The position numbers and the translations under genes are program-made. Below, piece after piece: positions 34,836-43,725 of a DNA stretch of 64,000 nt (the first letter of the stretch is position 1; each line of letters starts with the position of its first letter). Below the pieces are notes generated by a model, which was given only the letters and a program-made list of their open reading frames with translations, was not told the origin of the DNA and searched no databases. Source of the stretch: Haloechinothrix halophila YIM 93223 (GTDB lineage Bacteria > Actinomycetota > Actinomycetes > Mycobacteriales > Pseudonocardiaceae). Location: NCBI RefSeq assembly GCF_000504245.1, contig NZ_KI632509.1, forward strand, positions 3,639,751-3,703,750, given 5' to 3'.

Positions 34836-35747
34836 TCAGGCGGGAGCCAGGACGACGAGGTACTTCGCGTGGCCGCCCTGGTCGGTGGCGATCGCGAGCG
34901 CGTCGCCTTCGGTATCGACGATGCCGTAGGTGCCCGCGATGCCCGCGGCAGGGGTGCGCTGGCCGTATCGCACCGCCCGCGCGGTGGCGGCATCCACCGT
35001 GTGGGTGGGGAACGCGGTGGTCACGGCCTCGTCGAGAGTGAGCGACAGGTTCGGATCCTGCTCCAGCTGCTCCAGCGTGCGGGCCTTGGCCAGCCCGAAC
35101 GGCCCGACCTCGGTGCGCCGCAGCGCCGTGAGGTGGCCGCCGACGCCAAGCGCAGCGCCGAGGTCGCGGGCGAGCGCGCGAACGTAGGTACCTGACGAGC
35201 AGTCGACGAGCGCGTCGATCTCCAGCCGTGGCTCGGTGCGCAGCGCGAGCCGGTCGAACCGGTGCACGGTGACCGGCCGGGCGTCAAGCTCCACCCGCTC
35301 ACCCGCGCGCACTCGGGCGTACGCACGCTCGCCATTGACCTTGACCGCGCTCACCGCGCTGGGGACCTGCTGGATGTCGCCGGTCAACTCGGCGATCGCC
35401 TTGTCAATGTCGGCCTCGGTGACCGCGGTGAGCGCGTCCGGGGCGGCTTCGGTGAGGACGTCACCTTCGGCGTCGTCGGTGGTGGTCGACGCGCCGAGGG
35501 CGATGGTGGTCAGGTAGCTCTTGCGATCGAGCGAGAGGTGTCCGAGCAGCTTCGTCGCCCGCTCGACACCGACTACCAGCACGCCAGTGGCCATCGGATC
35601 GAGTGTTCCCGCGTGGCCGACCTTGCGGGTGCCCATGATCCGGCGCATCCGCGCCACGACGTCGTGCGAGGTCATCCCGTCCGGCTTGTCGACGATCACC
35701 AGGCCGGGCGGCGGGGCGGGTTTGTTGCTGCGTTGCTTGCGTGACAC
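34836..35747 (-). CDS. truB: tRNA pseudouridine(55) synthase
   Basis: TruB makes pseudouridine 55 in the T-loop of tRNAs. The 303-residue protein starts at GTG 35747. The catalytic motif GHAGTLDPMATG carries Asp50. Further signatures are GLVIVDKPDGMTSH near residue 15, KSYL near residue 77 and CSSGTYVRALARDLG. A short PUA-like C-terminus is present. It precedes ribF on the same strand. Its usual upstream neighbour nrnA is about 18 kb away. Confidence 0.96.
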   Translation of the reverse strand: MSRKQRSNKPAPPPGLVIVDKPDGMTSHDVVARMRRIMGTRKVGHAGTLDPMATGVLVVGVERATKLLGHLSLDRKSYLTTIALGASTTTDDAEGDVLTEAAPDALTAVTEADIDKAIAELTGDIQQVPSAVSAVKVNGERAYARVRAGERVELDARPVTVHRFDRLALRTEPRLEIDALVDCSSGTYVRALARDLGAALGVGGHLTALRRTEVGPFGLAKARTLEQLEQDPNLSLTLDEAVTTAFPTHTVDAATARAVRYGQRTPAAGIAGTYGIVDTEGDALAIATDQGGHAKYLVVLAPA

Positions 35748-35767
35748 GCCGTGCAGGCTATCGGGCG

Positions 35768-36694
35768 TCAGTCGAGGTGGTGCTTGCCGCTGCGGGCGGG
35801 CTCGCCCACGACGTCCGGCGGTGGCCAGGCGTCCCGATAGGCCTCGGCGTAGGGGTCGGCTGGCTGCCGCACCGCCGTCCGCTCGACGGGGCGGCGGCCG
35901 TCGCGCTGGGCGGGACGGCCGTCGCGCCGGTCGGCGGGGTACCGCTCGCGGCGCTGCGCGGGGGGACGCTGCGGGCGGTCGGCCGGACGCCCCTCACGGC
36001 GGGGCTGTACCGGACGCTCGGCCGCGGGTCGCGCGGCGGGCGGGCGCTGGGCGTCCACCGAACGTCGTTCCACCGGATTACGCGGCATCGGATGGTGCGG
36101 GCGCTCGGGCGGATGCCACTCCGATGGACGCCGGGGTGGTGGACCAGCCGCGGGCGGCATTCCGGGCGGCACGGCGGGTGGCGCTCCCGATGGCCGGGGC
36201 GGCGGCCCAGCGGCGCGCCGGGGCACCAGCGGCACCGCGGGCAAACCGTCGCGCAACTCGAAGACCTCGGTGTCCTCCCAGCAGTCGCACGGACCGTCGT
36301 GGTGAGCGACCTGGCGAGGCGTGCAGCACACCGGCTCTGGCTCGACCAGATCCGGCTCATCGGCTGGCCACCCAGTGACGTCGGACGGCTCGTCGTCCAT
36401 CCGCCTCGCCGCGGCGCGCTCGTCGCCTGCTCGCCTCACCGCCGCCCGCTCACCGGTGTCGCGCAGCGCGGCCCGCTCCCCGGTCGATTCGGCGTCGGCA
36501 GAACGGCGCGAGCGCCGCTCTTCTCGACCCGGCACCTTGATCGCCTCGTGGTAGTACGTCGCGCTCATTCGCTCAGCGATCCGCGTACGACGCCGATCTC
36601 TGATCTTGCTGGTCAGAACCCACCACAGGCAGCCGAGCACCGGCGCGCAGGCCAGCGCGATCACCAAGAGGAAAAACCAGTTCATGTCGACCAT
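35768..36694 (-). CDS. Single-pass membrane protein with a long disordered Pro/Arg-rich tail
   Basis: ATG 36694 gives 308 residues; ATG 36685 is an alternative. One transmembrane helix covers about residues 5-27 (WFFLLVIALACAPVLGCLWW). The cytoplasmic remainder is low-complexity, rich in Arg, Pro, Asp and Glu with no folded domain visible except a short cysteine cluster (VCCTPRQVAHHDGPCDCWED, near residue 125). That CC-x-C-x-C arrangement could bind a metal. The gene lies between truB and the conservon on the same strand. No function is recognised. Confidence 0.65.
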   Translation of the reverse strand: MVDMNWFFLLVIALACAPVLGCLWWVLTSKIRDRRRTRIAERMSATYYHEAIKVPGREERRSRRSADAESTGERAALRDTGERAAVRRAGDERAAARRMDDEPSDVTGWPADEPDLVEPEPVCCTPRQVAHHDGPCDCWEDTEVFELRDGLPAVPLVPRRAAGPPPRPSGAPPAVPPGMPPAAGPPPRRPSEWHPPERPHHPMPRNPVERRSVDAQRPPAARPAAERPVQPRREGRPADRPQRPPAQRRERYPADRRDGRPAQRDGRRPVERTAVRQPADPYAEAYRDAWPPPDVVGEPARSGKHHLD

Positions 36695-36786
36695 GATCAG
36701 CTCGATTCGGGGGACGGCTCGGGGCGGCCGCGTGCCCAGTATGGCGGAAGGTGACAGCCGACACGCCGGGAGGACTACGTAACCGG

Positions 36787-37428
36787 CTACGTAGCTGCGC
36801 TTGACCTGGCCTGTTGCGCAGGCACGCTGTCGGCGAGCCGCGATGTGGCCATCACGTGCTCCATCAGCTTGACCAGCAGTTCCTTAGTGGAATCCCGCTC
36901 GCGGGCATCGCACAGGATCACCGGAACGAATGAATCTATGTCGAGGGCGGCGCGAATCTCGTCGACGTCGTACAACTGATCGCCGTCGAAGCAGTTCACC
37001 CCGACGACGAACGGAAGCTGCCGCTGCTCGAAATAGTCGATCGCGGCGAAGCACGCGTCGAGACGTCGAGTGTCGACCAGCACGATCGCGCCGAGCGCGC
37101 CGCGCGCCAGTTCGTCCCACATGAACCAGAACCGGTCCTGGCCCGGTGTGCCGAACAGGTACAGCACCAGCTCGGGATTGATCGTGATGCGACCGAAGTC
37201 CATCGCGACCGTGGTGGTCGACTTGTCCTCGATGCCGCTGACGTCATCGACGCCGTTGCTCAGCTCGGTAATCAGTTCCTCGGTGCGTAGCGGCACGATC
37301 TCGCTGACCGCCGAAACCAGGGTCGTCTTGCCGACCCCGAACCCGCCGGAGATCAGCACCTTCACCGCGATGGCATCGATCGCGGGGCCCGCGACGGGGC
37401 TTGATGGGTTAGAGCTTGCGGATACCAT
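36787..37428 (-). CDS. cvnD: Conservon small GTPase-like protein (CvnD)
   Basis: The 213-residue protein has the P-loop GGFGVGKTT at residues 28-36, the switch II-like GTPGQDRF at 93-100 and a specificity-like NCFDG near residue 145. These match the MglA/CvnD branch of small GTPases. It is the fourth gene of the conservon and its ATG overlaps the cvnC coding end by 20 bp. In Streptomyces, Cvn systems act as membrane-associated G-protein-like signalling units that affect development and secondary metabolism; the same is inferred here. Confidence 0.9.
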   Translation of the reverse strand: MVSASSNPSSPVAGPAIDAIAVKVLISGGFGVGKTTLVSAVSEIVPLRTEELITELSNGVDDVSGIEDKSTTTVAMDFGRITINPELVLYLFGTPGQDRFWFMWDELARGALGAIVLVDTRRLDACFAAIDYFEQRQLPFVVGVNCFDGDQLYDVDEIRAALDIDSFVPVILCDARERDSTKELLVKLMEHVMATSRLADSVPAQQARSSAAT

Positions 37429-37795
37429 CGAGAACCTTCTGCATCGTGTCCATATCCGGTGTGTTGCGCACCGGCTGCCAGCCGGTCCGGTAGATGACGT
37501 AGTTGCGCTCGATGAGGTCGGCGAGCATCACCTTGACGACGCACAGCGGCAGGTCGATCTTCGCGGCGACCTCGGCGACCGACAGCGGGTGCTCGCAAAC
37601 CCAGAGCACATCCGCGTACTCCGGCTCGACGATCCGTTCGTGCACCGCGGGCTGCACCGACACAACAAGAGTGACAAGATCAAGGCCGTACCGGTCGTCC
37701 TGCGTCCTGCCGCGCGTCAGCGCGTACGGCCGGACCAACGGGCCTGCCGCGTCGTCGAACCAGACCTCGCCTCTACTCGCCATCGGCGTTCTCAT
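37409..37795 (-). CDS. cvnC: DUF742 conservon protein (CvnC)
   Basis: ATG 37795 overlaps the cvnB stop and gives 128 residues. Characteristic segments are VRPYALTRGRT, HPLSVAEVAAKIDLPLCVVK (a winged-helix-like element) and LIERNYVIYRT near the C-terminus. This is the DUF742 family, always found between the roadblock protein and the GTPase in conservons. Its role is not established; the winged-helix element suggests it may bind a partner or DNA. Confidence 0.9.
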   Translation of the reverse strand: MRTPMASRGEVWFDDAAGPLVRPYALTRGRTQDDRYGLDLVTLVVSVQPAVHERIVEPEYADVLWVCEHPLSVAEVAAKIDLPLCVVKVMLADLIERNYVIYRTGWQPVRNTPDMDTMQKVLDGIRKL

Positions 37796-38220
37796 GACGC
37801 CTTCGCGTCGACCCGCTCGCCCTTGGGATTGCGCGGCATCGCCGCGAGCGCGGCGCCGACCCGTTTGACGAGCAGGTTCATCTCGTAGGCCACCAGACCG
37901 AGGTCGGCCTCCGACTCGGTGAACAGGGCGAGACACGCACCTCTGCCAGCGGCCATGACCAGCAGGTATCCATGCTCCATCTCGACCATCGTCTGCCGCA
38001 CCTCGCCGAAGCCGAAGTGCCGCCCGGTGCCGCGCGACAGGCTCTGATACGCCGAGGCGACCGCGGACAGGTGCTCGGCGTCGGCCCTCGTCAGGCTCTG
38101 CGAACGGGCCATCAGCAATCCGTCCGCCGAAAGCACGACCGCCCTGTCCACGTCGACGACACGCTCGATGACGTCGTCCAGTAACCAGTCAAGATCGGTC
38201 GACCGCGATGTGACCGTCAT
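37792..38220 (-). CDS. cvnB: Roadblock/LC7 domain conservon protein (CvnB)
   Basis: ATG 38220 gives 142 residues. The roadblock fold is seen in LDWLLDDVIERVVDVDRAVV, LSADGLLMARSQSL and a C-terminal FTESEADLGLVAYEMNLLVK. Roadblock proteins regulate MglA-type GTPases; CvnB is expected to act with CvnD in the same unit. The gene follows cvnA by 13 bp and overlaps cvnC by four bases. Confidence 0.92.
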   Translation of the reverse strand: MTVTSRSTDLDWLLDDVIERVVDVDRAVVLSADGLLMARSQSLTRADAEHLSAVASAYQSLSRGTGRHFGFGEVRQTMVEMEHGYLLVMAAGRGACLALFTESEADLGLVAYEMNLLVKRVGAALAAMPRNPKGERVDAKAS

Positions 38221-38233
38221 GTGTTCACCTCTC

Positions 38234-40624
38234 TCAGTTGTGCCCGTTGAGGCTGACTTCCGTGGTGCGGCCACGAAGGTTTCCCTGTTGGAGCGCCGCC
38301 ATCACGCTGCGCGTGCGCTCGGCGTCCATCAGGTCGTCCGCCGGGTCAGGGGCGTCGGCTTCCTGCCCGCCGTCCGCCAGTTGCGGCGCGAGGTTCGCCT
38401 GCCGTTTGCGCTGTGGCAGCGGCGGCTTGCCGCCCGGTTGCCGCGCGCCGGTCGCTCCAGCGCCGGTCGAGCTCGCGGGCCGCCCGGGTGGCGCGGATTT
38501 CTCGGACTGGGCAGGCTGCGCGGGCGGCGCCTCCTGGCTCTCCGGCTTGTCGAAGACGACCGTGCGCCAGGACGAGCCGATCGGGGGCAGGTCGGTAACC
38601 GTCGGCAGGCCGTTGTCTGGGTTGGGCAGCGTGCCTTCGTGGCGCGGCTCCTGCCCGTCACCGGCACCGTCGTCCGGCATGCCGGTGCCGCTCACCATCG
38701 GCGGCTCGTGCGGGGTGGTCTCCTGCGCGATCAGGTCGGTCGGCACCAGCACGATCGCCGTGGTACCGCCGTAGATCGACTCCCGCAGTGTGATCTTGAT
38801 GCCGTGCCGCGACGCCAGCCGCGCCACCACGAACAGCCCGACGCGCGACTCGGTCGACAACGCCATGACGCTGAAGTCCGGCGGCTTGCGTAGCATCGTG
38901 TTGAACTTGTCGAGCTGCTCCTTCTCCATACCGAGGCCCTGGTCCTCGACCTCGATCACCACGCCGCGCCCGACGGCGTTGCCGCGCACCTCGACCTTGG
39001 ACTGCGGCGGCGAGAACGCGGTGGCGTTGTCGATCAGCTCGGCGAGCAGGTGCGCGAGGTCGGCGACGACCTTGCCGTCCATCAACGTGTCCGGAATGGA
39101 CACCGACCCGACCCTGGTGTAGTGCTCGGTCTCGGAGACGGCACTGCGCACCACTTCCCGCAGGGAGACCGGGTTGCGCCACTGCCTTCCCGGCTGTTCG
39201 CCGCCCAGGATGATCAAGTTCTCCGCATTGCGCCTGCTGCGGGTGGCGAGGTGGTCGAGCTGGAACAGCAACTGCAGCTGGTCGGGGTCGTCCTCGGAGC
39301 GTTCCACCGAGTCGAGCACCTTGAGCTGCCGGTGCACGATCACCTGAGTGCGGTGAGCGATGTTGAGGAACACCGAACCAACACCCCTGCGGGTCTCCGA
39401 TTCCTGCACCGCGGCGGAGATGGCGGTCTGCTGCGCCTTGTTGAACGCGCTGGCGACCTGGCCGATCTCATCGACGCCGAAGTCCAGCCATGGAATCTGG
39501 TATTCGACGTCGACCCGGTCGCCCTGCCGCAGCCGCTCGACGATGCCGGGCAACTCGCGGTTGGACAGGTCGAGGGTTTCCTCCCGCAGCCGGGTGAGCC
39601 GCTCGATCAACCCGCGAGAGAGCCGCAGCGCGATCACCATCGCCGCGAGCGCGGCGGCCAGGATGCCCGCCCCGGCGAGCGCCGAGGTCAGCAGCGTCGC
39701 GTTCCCGCTGGCGGCACCGATATCGGCGGCGTGCGAGGAGTGCGCGATGTAGAGCCGCAGCAGCGCTTCCGACAGGGTGCTCGCGGCGTTCTCCCATTCC
39801 GCGACGTCGAAGCTGGGCTCGTGTTTGCCAGGCCCCTTCGCCATGATGTCGTTGTCGCCGCCGGTGAGCGTCGCCCACGCGTCGGTCTCCTGCAGGGCCG
39901 CGTACTGCTCCTGCTCAGCGGGGGTCAACCGCGACTCGATGAGGTTGATGATCTCGTGGTAGGTGCCCATCTGGTGGGCCAGCTCGTGGTAGACGGACGA
40001 GCTGAGCCCGCGGGACATCGCCAGCCCCACCAGCACGTGTGAGCGCGACTGCGCCTCGACCGAGCGGAACAGGTCGTAGCTGATCATCTGTTCGAAGGCG
40101 ACCTCGGCGTCGCTCGCCGACTGGGCGACGCCCTGAATGCCCGCCCCGACCCGTTCGACCAGCTCGCCGTAGAACTCGTAGGCCTCGAGCGGTGTGGTGT
40201 CCCTGGTATTGATCTGGTCCCGCATGCTGGGCAGTGCCCGCGCCTCGGTGGCGAGGTCATTGAACGCCGCGCGGACGCTTCCTGGCCCGCTCGCGGCAAG
40301 CCGCTCTCCCGCGCTATAGACGTCGTCCAGTGCGACGTCGACCTCACGGCGCTGGCGCTGCAGGTCACCGACGTCGACTTTCCCCGTGGTCAGCAGCAAG
40401 ACGGAAAGCCTGCGCTCCTCCTGCAGTTCGGCGACGAACCGCGCGGTCGGCTTGAGCGACCCCCTGACGTCCTCGGCGAACTCCTTCGCATGCAGCCCCT
40501 TGTTGATCAAGTAGCCGGACACCGCCGCACCGACGATGAGCAGCGCGATGCTCGGGATCAGCGCGATCGCGAGCACTTTGGCTTTGATCGTCCGCGAACC
40601 CGCGCCTTGAAATGTTCGGAGCAT
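38234..40624 (-). CDS. cvnA: Nitrate/nitrite-sensor-type histidine kinase-like protein (CvnA)
   Basis: The 796-residue protein starts at ATG 40624. A transmembrane helix at about residues 15-40 (KVLAIALIPSIALLIVGAAV) is followed by an extracytoplasmic NIT-type helical sensor (residues 45-310). A second helix is at 312-335 (TSALAGAGILAAALAAMVIA), then a HAMP-like region with WLDFGVDEIGQVASAF. The kinase-like core has NIAHRTQVIVHRQLKVLD in place of a classical H-box. An ATPase domain with ELIDNATAFSPP (N-box) and EDQGLGM (G1) follows. The last 170 residues are disordered and Pro-rich. It is the first gene of the conservon and probably passes a signal to CvnB-D. No response regulator is adjacent. 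Confidence 0.92.
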   Translation of the reverse strand: MLRTFQGAGSRTIKAKVLAIALIPSIALLIVGAAVSGYLINKGLHAKEFAEDVRGSLKPTARFVAELQEERRLSVLLLTTGKVDVGDLQRQRREVDVALDDVYSAGERLAASGPGSVRAAFNDLATEARALPSMRDQINTRDTTPLEAYEFYGELVERVGAGIQGVAQSASDAEVAFEQMISYDLFRSVEAQSRSHVLVGLAMSRGLSSSVYHELAHQMGTYHEIINLIESRLTPAEQEQYAALQETDAWATLTGGDNDIMAKGPGKHEPSFDVAEWENAASTLSEALLRLYIAHSSHAADIGAASGNATLLTSALAGAGILAAALAAMVIALRLSRGLIERLTRLREETLDLSNRELPGIVERLRQGDRVDVEYQIPWLDFGVDEIGQVASAFNKAQQTAISAAVQESETRRGVGSVFLNIAHRTQVIVHRQLKVLDSVERSEDDPDQLQLLFQLDHLATRSRRNAENLIILGGEQPGRQWRNPVSLREVVRSAVSETEHYTRVGSVSIPDTLMDGKVVADLAHLLAELIDNATAFSPPQSKVEVRGNAVGRGVVIEVEDQGLGMEKEQLDKFNTMLRKPPDFSVMALSTESRVGLFVVARLASRHGIKITLRESIYGGTTAIVLVPTDLIAQETTPHEPPMVSGTGMPDDGAGDGQEPRHEGTLPNPDNGLPTVTDLPPIGSSWRTVVFDKPESQEAPPAQPAQSEKSAPPGRPASSTGAGATGARQPGGKPPLPQRKRQANLAPQLADGGQEADAPDPADDLMDAERTRSVMAALQQGNLRGRTTEVSLNGHN

Positions 40625-40763
40625 GGTGATCCGTCCAGATTCTCATTTCACGATGGAGCACTACAGCGCCATTAGACCGGCGCCGCTACGGGTGTTGGTT
40701 CTATTTGCGAGCGGTGACGCTACGGCCGCTCATTGCCGCCGTCAATAATGCGTCGAGAGAATT

Positions 40764-40827
40764 ACGCCAAATGGCGTCACCCAGCAAGATCGAATATTGG
40801 CAATGCATTCCGTGATCGATCGATCAC
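40764..40827. promoter_or_regulatory. Two palindromes upstream of cvnA
   Basis: ACGCCAAATGGCGT (40764-40777) and GTGATCGATCGATCAC (40812-40827) are palindromes of 14 and 16 bp; a third, GTGAGC-agcg-GCTCAC-like repeat, follows at 40834-40848. They lie 140-225 bp upstream of cvnA in the 452-bp divergent spacer to iorA. They are plausible regulator sites, but no protein can be assigned. The rest of the spacer up to 40967 shows no gene. Confidence 0.5.
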
Positions 40828-40967
40828 CTGGCAGTGAGCAGCGCTCACCTGCGCTTATAGCAAGGATAAAATAGTCCGAACAGAGTATGGACCCGGTCAA
40901 TATCCGTCCTTAGAGTGTCGCTTCCAGGGCCCGAAAACCATTTGTCAAGCGACCACAGGCGCACCCG

Positions 40968-41005
40968 TACGTATTCCTACGTACGCGACTACGTAGGAAT
41001 ACGTA
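40968..41005. promoter_or_regulatory. Symmetric operator-like array of four TACGTA hexamers
   Basis: A perfect inverted repeat with 16-bp arms (40968-40983 and 40990-41005) surrounds CGCGAC. Each arm holds two TACGTA hexamers spaced by 10 bp, so the hexamers start at 40968, 40978, 40990 and 41000. The array is 72 bp upstream of the iorA start. Spacing of one helical turn and full symmetry are typical of cooperative binding by dimeric regulators. It may control the ior operon, the conservon or both. Confidence 0.75.
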
Positions 41006-41076
41006 AGAATTCGCGCGCCCACTCGATAAGACGCACAGATTAAATTGATCGACAACACCTAAGGAGCACGAGAAAA

Positions 41077-41529
41077 GTGCCCACATACAAGCTTTTCGTC
41101 AATGGCGAGCACGTCAGCGTCGACGCGCCGGCCGACATGCCGCTGCTGTGGGTGTTGCGGGACCTGCTCGGCATCACCGGACCCAAGTACGGCTGCGGCA
41201 TCGGCGCGTGCCGGGCCTGCACCAGCCACCTCAACGGCAAGGAGATCCAACCCTGCGTCGTGCCGATCGCCGACTGCGCCAACAAGCACATCACCACCAT
41301 CGAGGGGCTCGCGGATGGCGAAACGTTGCACCCGGTACAGCAGGCGTGGCTGGAGGAGGACGTGCCGCAATGCGGCTTCTGCCAGCCAGGTCAGATCATG
41401 GCCACCGCCGCGCTGCTGAAGACCAACAAGAACCCGTCGGATGCCGACATCGACGCGATCGCCAACGTCTGCCGCTGCGGCACCTACTGCCGCATCCGGA
41501 AGGCGATCAAGAAGGCGGCGCAGGCATGA
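41077..41529 (+). CDS. iorA: Isoquinoline 1-oxidoreductase-type [2Fe-2S] small subunit
   Basis: GTG 41077 has AAGGAG at 41061-41066 and gives 150 residues. The plant-type [2Fe-2S] site is C40-G-I-G-A-C45-x-x-C48, with Cys60 in EIQPC. The second cluster uses Cys99 and Cys102 (CGFCQPGQ) and Cys132 and Cys134 (VCRCGTY). This is the electron-transfer subunit of xanthine-oxidase-family molybdenum hydroxylases of the IorAB type. It overlaps the first large subunit gene by four bases. No flavin subunit is present, as expected for IorAB enzymes, which pass electrons to other acceptors. Confidence 0.94.
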   Translation: MPTYKLFVNGEHVSVDAPADMPLLWVLRDLLGITGPKYGCGIGACRACTSHLNGKEIQPCVVPIADCANKHITTIEGLADGETLHPVQQAWLEEDVPQCGFCQPGQIMATAALLKTNKNPSDADIDAIANVCRCGTYCRIRKAIKKAAQA

Positions 41530-43709
41530 CCGAGCGCGCCACTGCCGATAAGCACACCGACACCAACGCTGGCACCACTCGCAGACGGTTCGTGACCTTC
41601 CTCATCGCGGCACCGACCCTGACGGTCGCGGGCCGGTGGCTCGGCGAAGGAACGGCGCGCGCGCAAATCGCCAATGTCTCTACCCCGGAAGTCGACCTGG
41701 CGGCGGCACTACAGCCCGAGGTCGACGCGGTCAGCCCACTGATGCGGTTACGCGTGACCGAGGACAACCGCGTGGTCTTCGAAGCGCCGCGCGCGGAAGT
41801 GGGCCAAGGTATCAGCACCGCGGTGGCCATGCTGATCGCCGAGGACATCGACGCGCGGCTGGTCGACGTCGATATGCCGCATTCGAACGCACGGCCCGAG
41901 CTCGGTGCCGCGCAACTGACCGGCGCGTCAACGACGATGCGCAACATGTGGGGACCGGCACGCCGGCTGGCAGCCGACGCCCGTGCCAGGCTCGTCACGG
42001 CCGCGGCGGAGCGCTGGGGCCTGAACGCCGACAGCCTCACCACGCGCGACACCCACGTGTTCGCGCCGGACGGCAGGAGCACCAGCTACGGCTCACTCGC
42101 CGTCGACGCGAGCAAGGTCGCCGTGCCGGCGGTGTCACCGTTGCCCAAACCGGTGTCCGAACACACCCTGGTCGGCACGCCGACGCCGCGGATCGATGGC
42201 AAGGAGCTCATCACCGGCAGGGCAACCTACACGCTCGACGTCGACGTCCCGGGCGCGCTGCCGACGGTCGTCGCCCGCCCGCCCACGATCGGCGGCACGG
42301 TGACCGCGATCGACAACGCCGCACAGGTACGCGCCATGCCGGGTGTGGTCGCGGTAGTGGAGATCCCGACCGGTGTCGCGGTCGTCGCGACCACCTTCCA
42401 CCACGCTCAGCAGGCACGCGCCGCCTTGTCGGTGTCCTGGGGGCCGGGACCGATCGCGGACCTGTCCGATGCCGACATCCGCGGCCGCCTCCAGAACGCG
42501 ACCGACCCGCTCCTCGCGCCGTCCTTGCTGCAGTCCACCGTTGACGGCGAGTTTGATTTCGCCTTCGTCAACCACGGTCCGGTGGAGACCAACTGCGCGA
42601 TCGCGGATGTACGCGCGGATTCCGCCGAGGTCTGGGTTGCCAGCAAGATCCCGCCGATCGCGCAAACCGTCGTGGCCACGGGCATCGGACTGCCGCAGAA
42701 CGCCGTCACCGTGCACCCCATCCGGGGCGGTGGTTCCTTCGGCCGCAAGTTGTACCCGGACGCCGCGCTCGAAGCCGCCCGGATCTCCCAACGGATCGGC
42801 GATCCCGTCAAGCTGCTGTGGACCCGCGATGACGACGTCAAGCATGGCAGAATGCGCCCCGCGAGCCACCACAAGATGCGGTTCCTGCTGACCGGCGACA
42901 TCGTGGACAGCTTCGAGAACCGCAGCGCGGCCGTTCAGCTCGACATGGACGTCACCCCATTCAGCGTGGTGATCGACACGAGCATCGAGCTGCCGACGTC
43001 CGGTGCGAGTTTCTACCACGCCACTCAGGCGACGCCGTACAAGTTCGGCACGACAACCAAGACCCTCAACGAGGTCCAGCTCGACGTGCCGACAGCGTTC
43101 TGGCGGTCGGTGTACTCCGGTCACAACCGGGCCGCCGAAGAGATCATGGTCGACCGGTTGGCCAGTCGGCTGCGCAAGGACCCGATGCGGTTCCGCATCG
43201 ACATGGCAAGCAACGCCGATGCCGTCGAGGTGCTCCGCCAGCTCAAGTCACGCGGCAACTGGGGTCGATCGCTGCCGTCCGGCTGGGCACAAGGCGTCGG
43301 CTTCCACACCGAGTACAACGCCCACATCGGATGTCTTGCCGAGATCGACGCGACCAATCCCGACGCACCACGGGTGATGCGGACGGTCATCGTCGTTGAC
43401 ATGGGCCTGGTGGTGAACCCGGCAGGCGCCGAGGCTCAGTTCCAGGGCAGCGTCATCGACGGCATCGCCACGATCCTGCTGGCGGGCAACCACATCACGA
43501 ACGGCGCCGTCGTGGAGAGCAGCTACGCCGACTTCACGTGGGCCAAGCAGGCGAGCTCACCGCTCGAGTTCGAGGCGCACTTCCTCAACACCGGCCGGGA
43601 AACCGGCGGTGCGGGCGAGTTGGCGGTTCCCGCTGCAGCCGCCGCCGTGGCCAACGCCTACGCACGGGCGACGGGCACCTTCCCTTCCCAATTCCCGATC
43701 AACTTCTGA
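41526..43709 (+). CDS. iorB: Isoquinoline 1-oxidoreductase-type molybdopterin large subunit, copy 1
   Basis: ATG 41526 overlaps the iorA stop and gives 727 residues. A twin-arginine signal [13 protein letters not shown] lies at about residues 19-31, so the complex is probably exported folded, with the small subunit carried along. Molybdopterin-binding features are [13 protein letters not shown] near residue 92 and RGGGSFGRK near residue 400. The catalytic glutamate is Glu698 in GAGELAVP. The family hydroxylates aromatic N-heterocycles or oxidises aldehydes; the substrate cannot be deduced. It is the middle gene of iorA-iorB1-iorB2, with 16 bp before copy 2. Confidence 0.93.
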   Translation: MTERATADKHTDTNAGTTRRRFVTFLIAAPTLTVAGRWLGEGTARAQIANVSTPEVDLAAALQPEVDAVSPLMRLRVTEDNRVVFEAPRAEVGQGISTAVAMLIAEDIDARLVDVDMPHSNARPELGAAQLTGASTTMRNMWGPARRLAADARARLVTAAAERWGLNADSLTTRDTHVFAPDGRSTSYGSLAVDASKVAVPAVSPLPKPVSEHTLVGTPTPRIDGKELITGRATYTLDVDVPGALPTVVARPPTIGGTVTAIDNAAQVRAMPGVVAVVEIPTGVAVVATTFHHAQQARAALSVSWGPGPIADLSDADIRGRLQNATDPLLAPSLLQSTVDGEFDFAFVNHGPVETNCAIADVRADSAEVWVASKIPPIAQTVVATGIGLPQNAVTVHPIRGGGSFGRKLYPDAALEAARISQRIGDPVKLLWTRDDDVKHGRMRPASHHKMRFLLTGDIVDSFENRSAAVQLDMDVTPFSVVIDTSIELPTSGASFYHATQATPYKFGTTTKTLNEVQLDVPTAFWRSVYSGHNRAAEEIMVDRLASRLRKDPMRFRIDMASNADAVEVLRQLKSRGNWGRSLPSGWAQGVGFHTEYNAHIGCLAEIDATNPDAPRVMRTVIVVDMGLVVNPAGAEAQFQGSVIDGIATILLAGNHITNGAVVESSYADFTWAKQASSPLEFEAHFLNTGRETGGAGELAVPAAAAAVANAYARATGTFPSQFPINF

Positions 43710-43725
43710 CCCGGAGGAACCAGGC

